Shown here: one piece after another, positions 1 through 7,632 of the stretch
Position numbering within the stretch: the stretch's first letter is position 1
Layout: the number at the start of each line of letters is the position of its first letter
NCBI GenBank assembly: GCA_937915285.1
Contig: CALDNG010000170.1
Span: 1 to 15,963 of the forward strand
Source of the DNA: an uncultured Desulfomonile sp.
GTDB lineage: Bacteria; Desulfobacterota; Desulfomonilia; Desulfomonilales; Desulfomonilaceae
Reading direction: 5' to 3'
DNA: 15,963 nucleotides
Position numbers and translations under genes: made by a program
The notes under the pieces: generated by a model
Databases searched by the model: none
What the model saw: the letters and a program-made list of their open reading frames with translations, nothing else
What the model was told of the DNA's origin: nothing

Positions 1-943
1 CTGCTCCCAGCAGGTTGCCGTTTGCATCACGAATTGGGGCGCATGAATCGTCGATCTGTCTTTCCGTCCCGTCTCTGGAAATTAGCGCTGTGTGATCATC
101 AAGATGAACCGTGACACCACCCCGTAATGTCCTGGCTGTAGGAGAATCAACCTTGCGTCCGGTCTGAGAGTCTATAATTCTGAAAATCTCATCGACAGGC
201 CTGCCGAGGGCCTGGTTCAAATCCCAGCCGGTAAGCGTCTGGGCAACGGCATTGAGGTTTGTTATCCTCCCGGATGAATCGCAGCTTATGACCCCGTCTC
301 CAATGGAATGAAGGGTTGCGAAAAGATTGCTTTCGCTCTCACGCAAATCCCTGTTCATCCTGTTCATGGGCTCGATCACAGCCTTGGGGATTACAAGCAA
401 ACCGTTGGTGAGTGTCACGGCTATCAACAGGACAGCAGCAAAACACATCAGTACGTTTAGCGTGTGCAGAAGGCTTTTGTGCATCGACTCCATCTGGTTG
501 GTCATCATCAGAAGGCTGGTGTCCATAACCGATTGAAGGTCACGTACGAGTTCCAGATTGTAGTCGGCCTCCTTAAACTTCTTCTCCCTCAGCAAATCAA
601 TGGATTTCTCCAGACTGGTGTAAAGCTCCCCGTATATGACTGCAAGATGATGCCCGCTTATCTCGGGATTCGATGATAATCTCCTTACGTCCGACTCAAC
701 TTCCTTTGAAATCTTCAACGCCGACTCGTAATCACTATCGTCAACCGTGATCACTCCCTGAAGCATGTAAGCAATAACGGATTCTACCTTATGGGTCAGT
801 TCCTCCATCTTTTCTGGCAGTCTGACGGCCTTGGAAAGCTGCGTATTCTGGTAATAGATAAGCAGGGCAAACACCATCAGCGTCAATCCGGCCACCAGAA
901 GAGTCGGCAGCCAAAGCATTCTGTAGCGGTTAATTTGCCTCAT
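1..943 (-). CDS. PAS-domain membrane sensor protein, C-terminus beyond window
   Basis: The reading frame opens with ATG at 943-941 and stays open for 314 codons to the left edge, so the C-terminal output domain is missing. An AAGGA ribosome binding site lies 5 nt before the ATG. Residues about 10-30 are a membrane segment. Residues 35-155 are a helical, charged region fitting a periplasmic four-helix sensor. Residues about 160-186 are a second membrane segment. A PAS domain begins near residue 203, with the typical GDGVISCD at 216-222 and LTGW at 237-240, and continues through RDGTERQIDDS near 290-300. PAS domains of this type usually sit in histidine kinases or GGDEF/EAL proteins, and the window does not show which. 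It lies 41 nt after the sensor-only gene, so the two are probably co-transcribed. Confidence is high for a membrane PAS sensor and low for the output type. Confidence 0.8.
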   Translation of the reverse strand, partial: MRQINRYRMLWLPTLLVAGLTLMVFALLIYYQNTQLSKAVRLPEKMEELTHKVESVIAYMLQGVITVDDSDYESALKISKEVESDVRRLSSNPEISGHHLAVIYGELYTSLEKSIDLLREKKFKEADYNLELVRDLQSVMDTSLLMMTNQMESMHKSLLHTLNVLMCFAAVLLIAVTLTNGLLVIPKAVIEPMNRMNRDLRESESNLFATLHSIGDGVISCDSSGRITNLNAVAQTLTGWDLNQALGRPVDEIFRIIDSQTGRKVDSPTARTLRGGVTVHLDDHTALISRDGTERQIDDSCAPIRDANGNLLGA

Positions 944-984
944 AAAATTCCTTGTTCAGGAAGCGCTTTCATCAGAAACCCTTG

Positions 985-1683
985 TTAATCAATTTTTGCC
1001 CGAGTCAATCGGCTCCCGGTTTCTGATGACTCGAACTTTCGAACTGCAAACCACATGCTGCCCACAACGAACACTAGCACAAGCATGAGCCCGGCATGGA
1101 GAGCAACTACCGAGAAAACTTCCCACTTCCAGGTTTTGGCGTCTATGTCCATACCCAGCACTGCCACTGGTGTTGCGTTTGGAGGTGAATTCAGGGGAAC
1201 CAGCGCCGTGACCCAGGTTCCCCATCGATCATTAACCGGACCAACCACTTTTCCTTCACCATTGATGAAGACCTCGTGGAAGGACGCAGGCGCTTCATCA
1301 TAGGTCTGGCCCGGAGGCGATTCGTCCTTTGAACCCTCTGGTTCCGAATCCACATGGAAGAAAATAGTCCCGTCCTCGTGCCGGCCCAGAATATAAAGGA
1401 AACGGCACCTAGGGTTGGCATGTCTCAAATGCATCAACTGACTTTTTAGTCTAAGATAATTGTGGTCGGATAAATCGCTTTCAGCGCCATTCAACGCCAT
1501 CACGCGGTTGAGCCTGATCGATTGGGCCACTATTCCTGCCTGTTGGAGAAGATCGTCACGCATGCGAAGATCAGTTTGATTGTACGTCCACCAGGCCAAA
1601 CCACATATTGTTAAAACCATTAACAAAAGAGCCATCCGTGCCGGACTTGTCATATATGTCTTGTTGTCCCCAGATCGGCTCAT
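985..1683 (-). CDS. Stand-alone membrane sensor module (Cache/PDC-like), no output domain
   Basis: This 232-aa protein has one membrane segment near residues 14-33, an extracytoplasmic domain of about 150 residues, and a second membrane segment near 190-213. A cytoplasmic tail of about 20 residues follows. The middle region reads as a Cache/PDC-type ligand-sensing fold, with FLYILGRHEDGTIFF, a conserved DSEPEGS stretch, and VTALVPL followed by AVLGMDIDA. In related deltaproteobacterial proteins this module normally precedes PAS, HAMP or kinase domains; here a stop codon follows at once. The next gene starts 41 nt downstream with its own membrane segments. It may work as a separate input subunit for that PAS protein, or be a remnant of a longer sensor. 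Start: ATG at 1683 with GGAG about 10 nt upstream; an internal ATG at residue 11 is also possible. Confidence 0.75.
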   Translation of the reverse strand: MSRSGDNKTYMTSPARMALLLMVLTICGLAWWTYNQTDLRMRDDLLQQAGIVAQSIRLNRVMALNGAESDLSDHNYLRLKSQLMHLRHANPRCRFLYILGRHEDGTIFFHVDSEPEGSKDESPPGQTYDEAPASFHEVFINGEGKVVGPVNDRWGTWVTALVPLNSPPNATPVAVLGMDIDAKTWKWEVFSVVALHAGLMLVLVFVVGSMWFAVRKFESSETGSRLTRAKID

Positions 1684-1713
1684 GCGTCGAATTCTCCATA
1701 AATCACGGCTCTA

Positions 1714-1758
1714 AATTGCCTCTGAATTCATATTAATGGAATTCAGGCTTTTTTCAAA
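1714..1758 (-). promoter_or_regulatory. Candidate promoter for the sensor operon
   Basis: Reading the minus strand, TTGAAA is followed 16 nt later by TAATAT, a fair match to a sigma70 -35/-10 pair, about 50 nt before the sensor ATG. The spacer contains part of the CTGAATTC palindrome. This is a pattern match by eye only. Confidence 0.35.
1722..1746. promoter_or_regulatory. Palindromic candidate operator
   Basis: Perfect 8+8 nt inverted repeat CTGAATTC / GAATTCAG separated by 9 A/T-rich nt. It overlaps the candidate promoter of the minus-strand sensor genes in a divergent intergenic region. Its size and two-fold symmetry suit a dimeric regulator; the regulator is unknown. Confidence 0.45.
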
Positions 1759-1883
1759 ATATTATGTTTTCGTTTAAGAACATTTCCTCAAACGGTATCG
1801 TCATTCGCCAAATGCCCAATGTTTAAGGATAAAGAAGTCCTGCAGCAATAAAATGACTGTCTTTGCCTGATTATCGGAAGATG

Positions 1884-1912
1884 TTGACAAATTAACTCGT
1901 AAACCTTATTTT
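1884..1912 (+). promoter_or_regulatory. Candidate sigma70 promoter of the metal-efflux cluster
   Basis: A consensus TTGACA at 1884-1889 is followed after 17 nt by TATTTT at 1907-1912 (4 of 6 matches to TATAAT). It lies about 70 nt before the TTG start at 1980. The 1684-1979 interval holds no gene that I can support, only this promoter and the divergent elements. Confidence 0.45.
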
Positions 1913-1979
1913 CCCTTCAGGCTGCGCCATGCCCTTAACGAAGGTGTCGCGGTAATCTGCATATAGGTAAAGTTCGAGA

Positions 1980-2420
1980 TTGAAAAGATTCTTCAGCATA
2001 TTATTTTTAATAGCCATTTACCAGACTTCGGTGTGCGCCGGTTTCCACACCGGGCTTTGCGTGTCGCATGAGCCATGCCACAGCGGCCACGAGGCCGACC
2101 ATGCTGCCCCAGTGATTTTATCGCTCTATCCGGATTCTGGTCTGCAGGATCATTTTCACGGGTCCTCTGATACGAATACACACCCCCATTGCGCCTGCGC
2201 ATGTCCCAAATCAGCAGATAAGCCGGCCAGTAATTATTTAAGCGCTGTTATACAGTCCACCTGGCACGCTCACCCTGACATGAAGTTGCCCCATGCGCCT
2301 GGTTTCGAGCAGCACAATATCTTGCATGGCGACTGGCGTTCATGTTACGCCCTGTCCTCTGATGACATGCCTTCCACAGCTTGCCTTGAACATCTCTGTT
2401 CCGTCTTACTTCTAATCTAA
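1980..2420 (+). CDS. His/Cys-rich exported protein, CzcI-like, first gene of the efflux cluster
   Basis: A 146-aa protein starting at TTG, with AGG a few nt upstream. Residues 1-20 form a classic signal peptide (MKRFF, hydrophobic core, VCAG). The mature part is rich in His and Cys, including a C-x5-H-x2-C-H-x2-H cluster at about 27-40, HFHG near 60 and HPHCACACPK near 68-77. Such ligands fit periplasmic binding of Zn, Cd, Co or Cu. Small exported His-rich proteins of the CzcI type precede czc efflux genes in other proteobacteria, where they are linked to control of the pump. The similarity here is in layout and composition rather than clear sequence homology. It is encoded 133 nt before czcB on the same strand, so it probably belongs to the operon. 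The predicted C-terminus (CSVLLLI) is hydrophobic and unusual. Confidence 0.65.
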   Translation: MKRFFSILFLIAIYQTSVCAGFHTGLCVSHEPCHSGHEADHAAPVILSLYPDSGLQDHFHGSSDTNTHPHCACACPKSADKPASNYLSAVIQSTWHAHPDMKLPHAPGFEQHNILHGDWRSCYALSSDDMPSTACLEHLCSVLLLI

Positions 2421-2523
2421 ACCTCTTTCCTGCCGTCTATCCGCTTCTTTTTAGATATTTGCCCGCTGAATCACTATTTCAGCAACAGCACTTTCTGGCG
2501 CTGGCCGTTTTTGCCAGACCGAA

Positions 2524-2540
2524 ACCGCCGCTAGGGCGGT
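2524..2540 (+). promoter_or_regulatory. Hairpin just upstream of the czcB ribosome binding site
   Basis: ACCGCC, GCTAG loop, GGCGGT: a perfect 6-bp stem, with a further CCG/CGG pairing outside it. It ends directly before the GGGGAATGAGAA ribosome binding region of the gene at 2554, so it could influence translation or be a processing site. It shares the string AGGGCGGTC with the reverse complement of hairpin repeats at 13800-14027. Confidence 0.4.
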
Positions 2541-2553
2541 CGGGGAATGAGAA

Positions 2554-4065
2554 ATGCCAAAGAGAGAACTACTGGGAATACTGGCGGTAATCCTTTTAGG
2601 GGTGGCTATTTCCATAGGCATCCTTTCAGGAGAAAAAAAGACATCTGCGTCTGTGGATTCTCATGGCCATGCAGAAGGACATGACCATAAACACGAGGCG
2701 GATAAAGGTAAACATGGCGGAAAGATTTTGATGGAGGATGATTTTGAGATCGAACTGGTCATGGCTGAAAATGGCGAAAAATCCCATTTCAGAATTTATC
2801 CTTACAAAAAGCATAAGCCCCTGAATCCGGCTGATGTGACAGCTACAGTCGAAACGGAAAGACTGGATGCCTCGGTAAAAACCTACACATTTAAACCGAT
2901 GGACGACTTCCTTATTTCAGAGCAGGAGATAGAGGACCCCAAGTCCTTTTTCGTGAAGCTCACGGCTCAATGGAAAGATAACAGGTTTGAATGGGAATAC
3001 TCCCAATATAACGGAAGACTCAGCATGTCTCCTGAGCTTGTCAGACGCATGGGCATAGAATCAGCCATTGCCCAAGACAGACCCATCATATCTACTCTGA
3101 CGCTTCCCGGAGAACTCGTCCTGAACGCCGATATGGCCTCCAGGATAGTTCCTAGAGTCTCCGGATACGTCCTTCAGTCACTAAAGAACCTCGGCGACAC
3201 GGTGGAAAAGGATGAAATTATCGCATTGATAGACAGTCGCGAGTTGGGTGAGGCCAAAAGCCAGTATCTAGTTGCGCTGGAAAGGGAAAAACTCGCCCGT
3301 TACAATTTTGAGAGGTCACAGCAACTCTGGGAAAAGCAGACTGTCCCTGAGAAAGAATTCCTCACATCAAAGAAAATATACCTGGAGGAGAAAATTGGTC
3401 TGACCGCAGCCACTCGAAAGCTCGTAGCCATGGGCCTCACAGAGGACGAGATACTCAAGCTGGAGGAAGGCTCACTCAAAGATCTCACACACTATCCCAT
3501 CCGGGCCCCTTTCAAGGGTGTGATTGTCAAGAAGCGTCTGGCTAACGGCGAATGGCTTAAAGACGACGCCGAAATATTTGTGGTGGCCGATCTTTCAACT
3601 GTATGGGCTGAGATAACCGTTTACCCCACCGACATAGATTCCGTCCGACTAGGCCAGAAAGCCATCATCAGATCTGTTTCATCCGAGAACACCACCGTTG
3701 GGGAAGTATCTTACATCGACTCGGTAGTAGGCGACGAAAGCCGGACCGCACGGGCAAGGGTTGTCCTGCGCAATGATGATGGTAAATGGCGACCAGGCCT
3801 TTTTGTGAAGATTGATCTGGTCAAGGAAGAAAAAACTGTTCCCGTGGCAGTGCTCAACGAGTCGATCCAGACATATCAGAATAAACCGGTAGTTTTCGTT
3901 CAGTACGATGACATATTCGAGGCCCGTCCGATCAGACCGGGCAACTCCGATGGACGATTCACAGAAATAACCTCCGGTCTGTCAGCAGGTGAAAGCTATG
4001 CCACAGCGAACAGTTATATCCTCAAGTCTGAACTTGGTAAATCCGGCATGTCACACCAACATTAG
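2554..4065 (+). CDS. czcB: HME-RND periplasmic adaptor (membrane fusion) protein, CzcB family
   Basis: A 503-aa adaptor that would link the inner-membrane pump to an outer-membrane channel. An N-terminal membrane anchor covers about residues 6-25. A His-rich linker follows at about 37-58 (HGHAEGHDHKHE, then KHGGK), a metal-binding feature common in CzcB proteins. Next is the extra N-terminal domain typical of CzcB (FEIELVMAENGEKSHFRIYPY). Then come the lipoyl/hairpin section (IVPRVSGYVLQSLKNLGDTVEKDEIIA near 193-220), a helical hairpin, the second lipoyl half (YPIRAPFKGVIVKKRLANGEW) and the beta-barrel and C-terminal domains, with a final HQH. Length is normal for the family. The gene ends 9 nt before czcA. 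The family assignment is secure; the exact metal cannot be read from this protein alone. Confidence 0.92.
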   Translation: MPKRELLGILAVILLGVAISIGILSGEKKTSASVDSHGHAEGHDHKHEADKGKHGGKILMEDDFEIELVMAENGEKSHFRIYPYKKHKPLNPADVTATVETERLDASVKTYTFKPMDDFLISEQEIEDPKSFFVKLTAQWKDNRFEWEYSQYNGRLSMSPELVRRMGIESAIAQDRPIISTLTLPGELVLNADMASRIVPRVSGYVLQSLKNLGDTVEKDEIIALIDSRELGEAKSQYLVALEREKLARYNFERSQQLWEKQTVPEKEFLTSKKIYLEEKIGLTAATRKLVAMGLTEDEILKLEEGSLKDLTHYPIRAPFKGVIVKKRLANGEWLKDDAEIFVVADLSTVWAEITVYPTDIDSVRLGQKAIIRSVSSENTTVGEVSYIDSVVGDESRTARARVVLRNDDGKWRPGLFVKIDLVKEEKTVPVAVLNESIQTYQNKPVVFVQYDDIFEARPIRPGNSDGRFTEITSGLSAGESYATANSYILKSELGKSGMSHQH

Positions 4066-4074
4066 GAACAGCGC

Positions 4075-7000
4075 ATGATCTCAGAAATCCTAAGATTTTC
4101 GATAACCCACAGATGGATAATGATTGGTCTGACCATGGTCGTAGCCGGCCTTGGGGTTTATAACCTTTCGCGTCTCAATATAGACGCTGTTCCGGATATC
4201 ACCAACGTGCAGGTCCAGGTGACAGCCTCAGCAAAAGGACTCTCTCCTCTAGAGATAGAACAGAGAATAACATTTCCGCTTGAGACCGGCATGGCGGGTT
4301 TGCCCAATCTTGTGAAGACGAGGTCGCTCTCACAATATGGGATTGCGCTCATAACCATTATTTTCGAGGATGGGGTGGACGTCTATTTTGCAAGACGTGT
4401 GGTAAGCGAGCGTCTTCAGGAACTCAAAGGCAAACTCCCACCCGGGGTTGAGCCTGTCATGGGGCCAATCTCGACGGGGCTGGGTGAGATTTTCATGTGG
4501 ACGGTAGAGGCCGATAAAAAGGCAAGAAAGCCGGACGGGACCCCATACACTATAACGGACCTGCGCACCATACAGGACTGGATAATCAGACCACAACTCC
4601 GCAACACCCCGGGTGTCACGGAGATCAATACCATCGGCGGCTATGACAAGCAGTTTCACATAACTCCCGATCCTTACAAACTCATCGCCAACGGACTGAC
4701 CTTTGCCGATGTGATGGCTGCTGTCAATTCCAATAACACCAACATAGGCGCTGGCTACATCGAAGGCAGTTCCGGCCAGTTCCTGGTCCGGGCCCCTGGG
4801 CAGGTCGCCGACATAAATGATATTTCCAATGTCATAGTCAAAAATGTCAGGGGCATACCAATACTTGTTCGTGATGTCGCACAGGTGAGCCTCGGAAAAG
4901 AGCTTCGAACCGGCGCAGCAACCAGGGACGGCCATGAAACCGTCCTCGGCACTGTATTCATGCTCATGGGGGAAAACAGCAGGATTGTTGCTCAAAGGGC
5001 CCAGAAAAAACTCGAGGAGATCAACAGGACCCTGCCTGACGGTGTCACTGCAAAACCCTTCTACGACAGGACAAAACTCGTGGACCGGACAATCAGCACG
5101 GTCTGGACCAGCCTGAGTGAAGGAGCGATCCTGGTCATAGTGGTGCTATTCCTTTTTCTGGGGAATGTTCGGGCCGCATTGATAACAGCATCCGTCATCC
5201 CATTGTCCATGCTCTTCACCGCCACCGGGATGGTGTCTAACAAATTGACGGCCAACTTACTGAGCCTCGGCGCAATCGACTTCGGCATAATAGTCGATGG
5301 AGCGGTGGTCATCGTTGAAAACTGCGCCCGAAAACTATCAGAAGCCCAGCGGGGCAACACTGAAAGATTGAGCCTCAGCCAAAGGATTTCCATAATTCAC
5401 GAGGCTTCACAGGAAGTGAGACGCCCTATGCTCTTCGGTGAACTCATCATCATGATCGTCTACCTTCCAATACTTACCCTGACAGGTGTGGAGGGCAAGA
5501 TGTTCATCCCGATGGCGCTAACCATGTTACTGGCGCTCACCGGAGCCCTCATACTGTCTTTTACTTTCGTCCCTGCCGCGGTCACGGTCCTTCTGGTCCC
5601 GAAAAAATCCCATAGGGAGAACTTTGCCAGCAGTTTCGCCAAGAAGCTCTACAAACCTTTACTGAATTTCTCCCTTGATCACAGGGCGGTAGCGTTAACC
5701 ACCGCTGTGGTCATAACAGCGCTCGGCGTTCTCTCCGCTACCCGGATGGGCAGGGAATTCATGCCCAGCCTCGATGAGGGAGATATTGCCATTCATACCC
5801 TCAGGATACCTGAAACCAGCCTTTCACAGGCAATTGACCTCCAGTCTCGTGTTGCCACTACCTTGTTGGAGAAATTCCCACAGATTGAAACCATCACCGG
5901 GCGTCTGGGAACATCTGAAATTGCCACTGAGCCTCACCCTCCGAGTATTGGTGACAAGATGGTGATACTAAAACCTCGACCGCAATGGCCGGATCCGGAT
6001 TTACCCAAAATGGAACTGGTCAAACAGATGGAAAAGGTTGCAGGTGACTTGCCGGGTACCAATTTCGAATTCAGTCAGCCAATACGCATGCGTTTCAACC
6101 ACCTATTGGCCGGCGTGCTCAGCGATGTGGCAGTCAAGGTATTTGGCGACGACATGAATGTCCTGCTGGAAAAGGCGGAGGAAGTCGCTGAAACGATCCG
6201 TCAGATACCCGGAGCGACTCACGTAAGGGTTGAACAGGTCACAGGCTTGCCCGTACTGACCGTCCAAATGAAGAGATCGGAAATGTCACGATACGGTCTT
6301 AACGTAAGTGATGTTCAGGACATAATAGAAATTGCAATAGGCGGAAAGAGCGCAGGTCTTGTCTTTGAAGGGGACAGACGATTCGATATCGTGGTTCGTT
6401 TGCCTGAAAACATGCGGACTGACCTTGAAGCCCTTAAACGACTGCCAATTCCTCTTCCCCGAAGGGAGCCTTCGACCGAACCCTTGCTGGTTACATATAA
6501 TGTCTCTGAAGCAAAGAAGCAGAGGTTTTTCGTAGAATTAGGGTCAATAGCGGACATGGTGGTTGTCATAGGCCCCAATCAGATAAGTCGTGAGGATGGT
6601 AAACGACGTGTGGTCGTAACGGCCAATGTCCGCGATAGGGATTTAGGTTCATTTATAAAAGATTCCCAAGAGGCCGTCAGTTCGAAAGTTAGGCTTCCGT
6701 CAGGTTACTGGATCAGTTGGGGCGGGGAGTTCGAACAATTGCTCTCTGCCACCAGACGCCTGCAGATAGTTGTGCCTGTAGTGCTTGCGCTGATTTTCTT
6801 CCTGCTTTTTGCAGCTTTTGGTTCTGCAAGACACGCCCTTCTGGTTTTTTCAGGGGTTCCCCTCGCCTTAACCGGTGGCATTGCAGCCTTATGGCTGAGG
6901 GATATTCCTTTGTCCATTTCAGCATCCATAGGATTTATAGCGCTCTCCGGTGTGGCGGTATTAAACGGCCTTGTGATGGTGACTTTCATCAACAAGCTAC

Positions 7001-7257
7001 GGGAGGATGGATCGCTGCTTCATGATGCCATAGTCGAGGGCGCCCTTACCCGGTTAAGGCCTGTATTGATGACTGCCCTTGTGGCGTCATTGGGCTTCCT
7101 GCCTATGGCGCTGGCCACAGGAACCGGAGCAGAGGTTCAGAAACCCCTGGCAACAGTAGTCATAGGTGGTCTCATGTCCAGCACGATCCTGACCCTGCTG
7201 GTCTTACCGGCTCTTTACTCTGTAGTTGAAAGCAGGTTCATCAAGTACATTCGTTAG
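4075..7257 (+). CDS. czcA: HME-RND heavy-metal/proton antiporter, CzcA family
   Basis: A 1060-aa inner-membrane RND pump that exports divalent metal in exchange for protons. The N-terminal ITHRWIMIGL membrane helix, the LPGVTEINTIGG-like porter segment and the TM4 motif DFGIIVDGAVVIVEN are all present. By codon count the TM4 acids fall at D402, D408 and E415, the same numbers as the proton-relay residues known for Cupriavidus CzcA. This points to the Zn/Co/Cd (HME1) branch rather than the Cu/Ag CusA branch, whose TM4 motif differs. The GREFMPSLDEGD segment after the mid-protein helix is also typical of the family. Length is normal and no frameshift is seen. It follows czcB by 9 nt with AGGA upstream. 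No outer-membrane CzcC gene is adjacent. Confidence 0.95.
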   Translation: MISEILRFSITHRWIMIGLTMVVAGLGVYNLSRLNIDAVPDITNVQVQVTASAKGLSPLEIEQRITFPLETGMAGLPNLVKTRSLSQYGIALITIIFEDGVDVYFARRVVSERLQELKGKLPPGVEPVMGPISTGLGEIFMWTVEADKKARKPDGTPYTITDLRTIQDWIIRPQLRNTPGVTEINTIGGYDKQFHITPDPYKLIANGLTFADVMAAVNSNNTNIGAGYIEGSSGQFLVRAPGQVADINDISNVIVKNVRGIPILVRDVAQVSLGKELRTGAATRDGHETVLGTVFMLMGENSRIVAQRAQKKLEEINRTLPDGVTAKPFYDRTKLVDRTISTVWTSLSEGAILVIVVLFLFLGNVRAALITASVIPLSMLFTATGMVSNKLTANLLSLGAIDFGIIVDGAVVIVENCARKLSEAQRGNTERLSLSQRISIIHEASQEVRRPMLFGELIIMIVYLPILTLTGVEGKMFIPMALTMLLALTGALILSFTFVPAAVTVLLVPKKSHRENFASSFAKKLYKPLLNFSLDHRAVALTTAVVITALGVLSATRMGREFMPSLDEGDIAIHTLRIPETSLSQAIDLQSRVATTLLEKFPQIETITGRLGTSEIATEPHPPSIGDKMVILKPRPQWPDPDLPKMELVKQMEKVAGDLPGTNFEFSQPIRMRFNHLLAGVLSDVAVKVFGDDMNVLLEKAEEVAETIRQIPGATHVRVEQVTGLPVLTVQMKRSEMSRYGLNVSDVQDIIEIAIGGKSAGLVFEGDRRFDIVVRLPENMRTDLEALKRLPIPLPRREPSTEPLLVTYNVSEAKKQRFFVELGSIADMVVVIGPNQISREDGKRRVVVTANVRDRDLGSFIKDSQEAVSSKVRLPSGYWISWGGEFEQLLSATRRLQIVVPVVLALIFFLLFAAFGSARHALLVFSGVPLALTGGIAALWLRDIPLSISASIGFIALSGVAVLNGLVMVTFINKLREDGSLLHDAIVEGALTRLRPVLMTALVASLGFLPMALATGTGAEVQKPLATVVIGGLMSSTILTLLVLPALYSVVESRFIKYIR

Positions 7258-7323
7258 CCGGCGTACATGTCAAATTTTGAGGACCTGAGTAGATCAAATA
7301 ACAAACCATTTTGGAGGTAACCC

Positions 7324-7530
7324 ATGAAAAAACTCTTACTGCTATTTGGTTTTATGTTCCTGATTACATGCCCGAACCTCAACGCCCATGAACAGAAACC
7401 CTCTAAAGATCAGAAAGAAGAAAAGGTATACTGTTGTCATGACAAGAATAATTGTGACAAGCTTCATACCAGGGCAGAATGCGAAAAGGAGGGTGGCAAG
7501 GTTGTAAGTAGTTGCAGGGACTGCAAATAA
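7324..7530 (+). CDS. Small exported Cys-rich protein, last gene of the efflux cluster
   Basis: A 68-aa protein with an excellent ribosome binding site, GGAGG at 7313-7317, 6 nt before the ATG. Residues 1-21 are a signal peptide (MKKLLLLFGFMF..., ending near LNAHE). The mature peptide of about 47 residues is Lys/Glu-rich and has six cysteines: CC-x5-C-x8-C-x10-C-x2-C. It starts 66 nt after czcA and sits before a strong terminator, so it is probably transcribed with czcBA. The paired cysteines with His nearby suggest periplasmic metal binding, or disulfides. I do not recognise a named family. Function is inferred from context only. Confidence 0.7.
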   Translation: MKKLLLLFGFMFLITCPNLNAHEQKPSKDQKEEKVYCCHDKNNCDKLHTRAECEKEGGKVVSSCRDCK

Positions 7531-7539
7531 ATTTCTTTT

Positions 7540-7573
7540 GGGGGCTGTCTTCAACCGTAGCGAGACAGCCCCC
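7540..7573 (+). terminator. Strong stem-loop terminator of the metal-efflux operon
   Basis: An 11-bp perfect inverted repeat, GGGGGCTGTCT (7540-7550) and AGACAGCCCCC (7563-7573), with a 12-nt loop, followed by TGGCTTTATGTT. It begins 10 nt after the stop codon of the 68-aa gene. The T-tract is modest, but the stem is long and GC-rich. Confidence 0.85.
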
Positions 7574-7581
7574 TGGCTTTA

Positions 7582-7590
7582 TGTTATAAT
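7582..7590 (+). promoter_or_regulatory. Extended -10 promoter for the 872-aa gene
   Basis: TG-N-TATAAT, a perfect extended -10, lies 43 nt before the start codon and 9 nt after the terminator stem. No good -35 is needed or seen. With the terminator, this marks the following gene as an independent transcription unit. Confidence 0.6.
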
Positions 7591-7632
7591 GGCATTTAGT
7601 CCTTTTTCCATGAAATTGAAAGGGACACGAAA

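Noticed and set aside
4330..4995. A 221-codon open frame on the minus strand inside czcA
   Set aside because: It lies wholly antisense to a strongly conserved pump gene, has no family resemblance and no clear ribosome binding site, so it is a shadow of czcA codon use.
4075..7257. Assignment of the pump to the Cu/Ag (CusA) branch
   Set aside because: The TM4 motif DFGIIVDGAVVIVEN with D402, D408 and E415 matches the CzcA-type Zn/Co/Cd branch.
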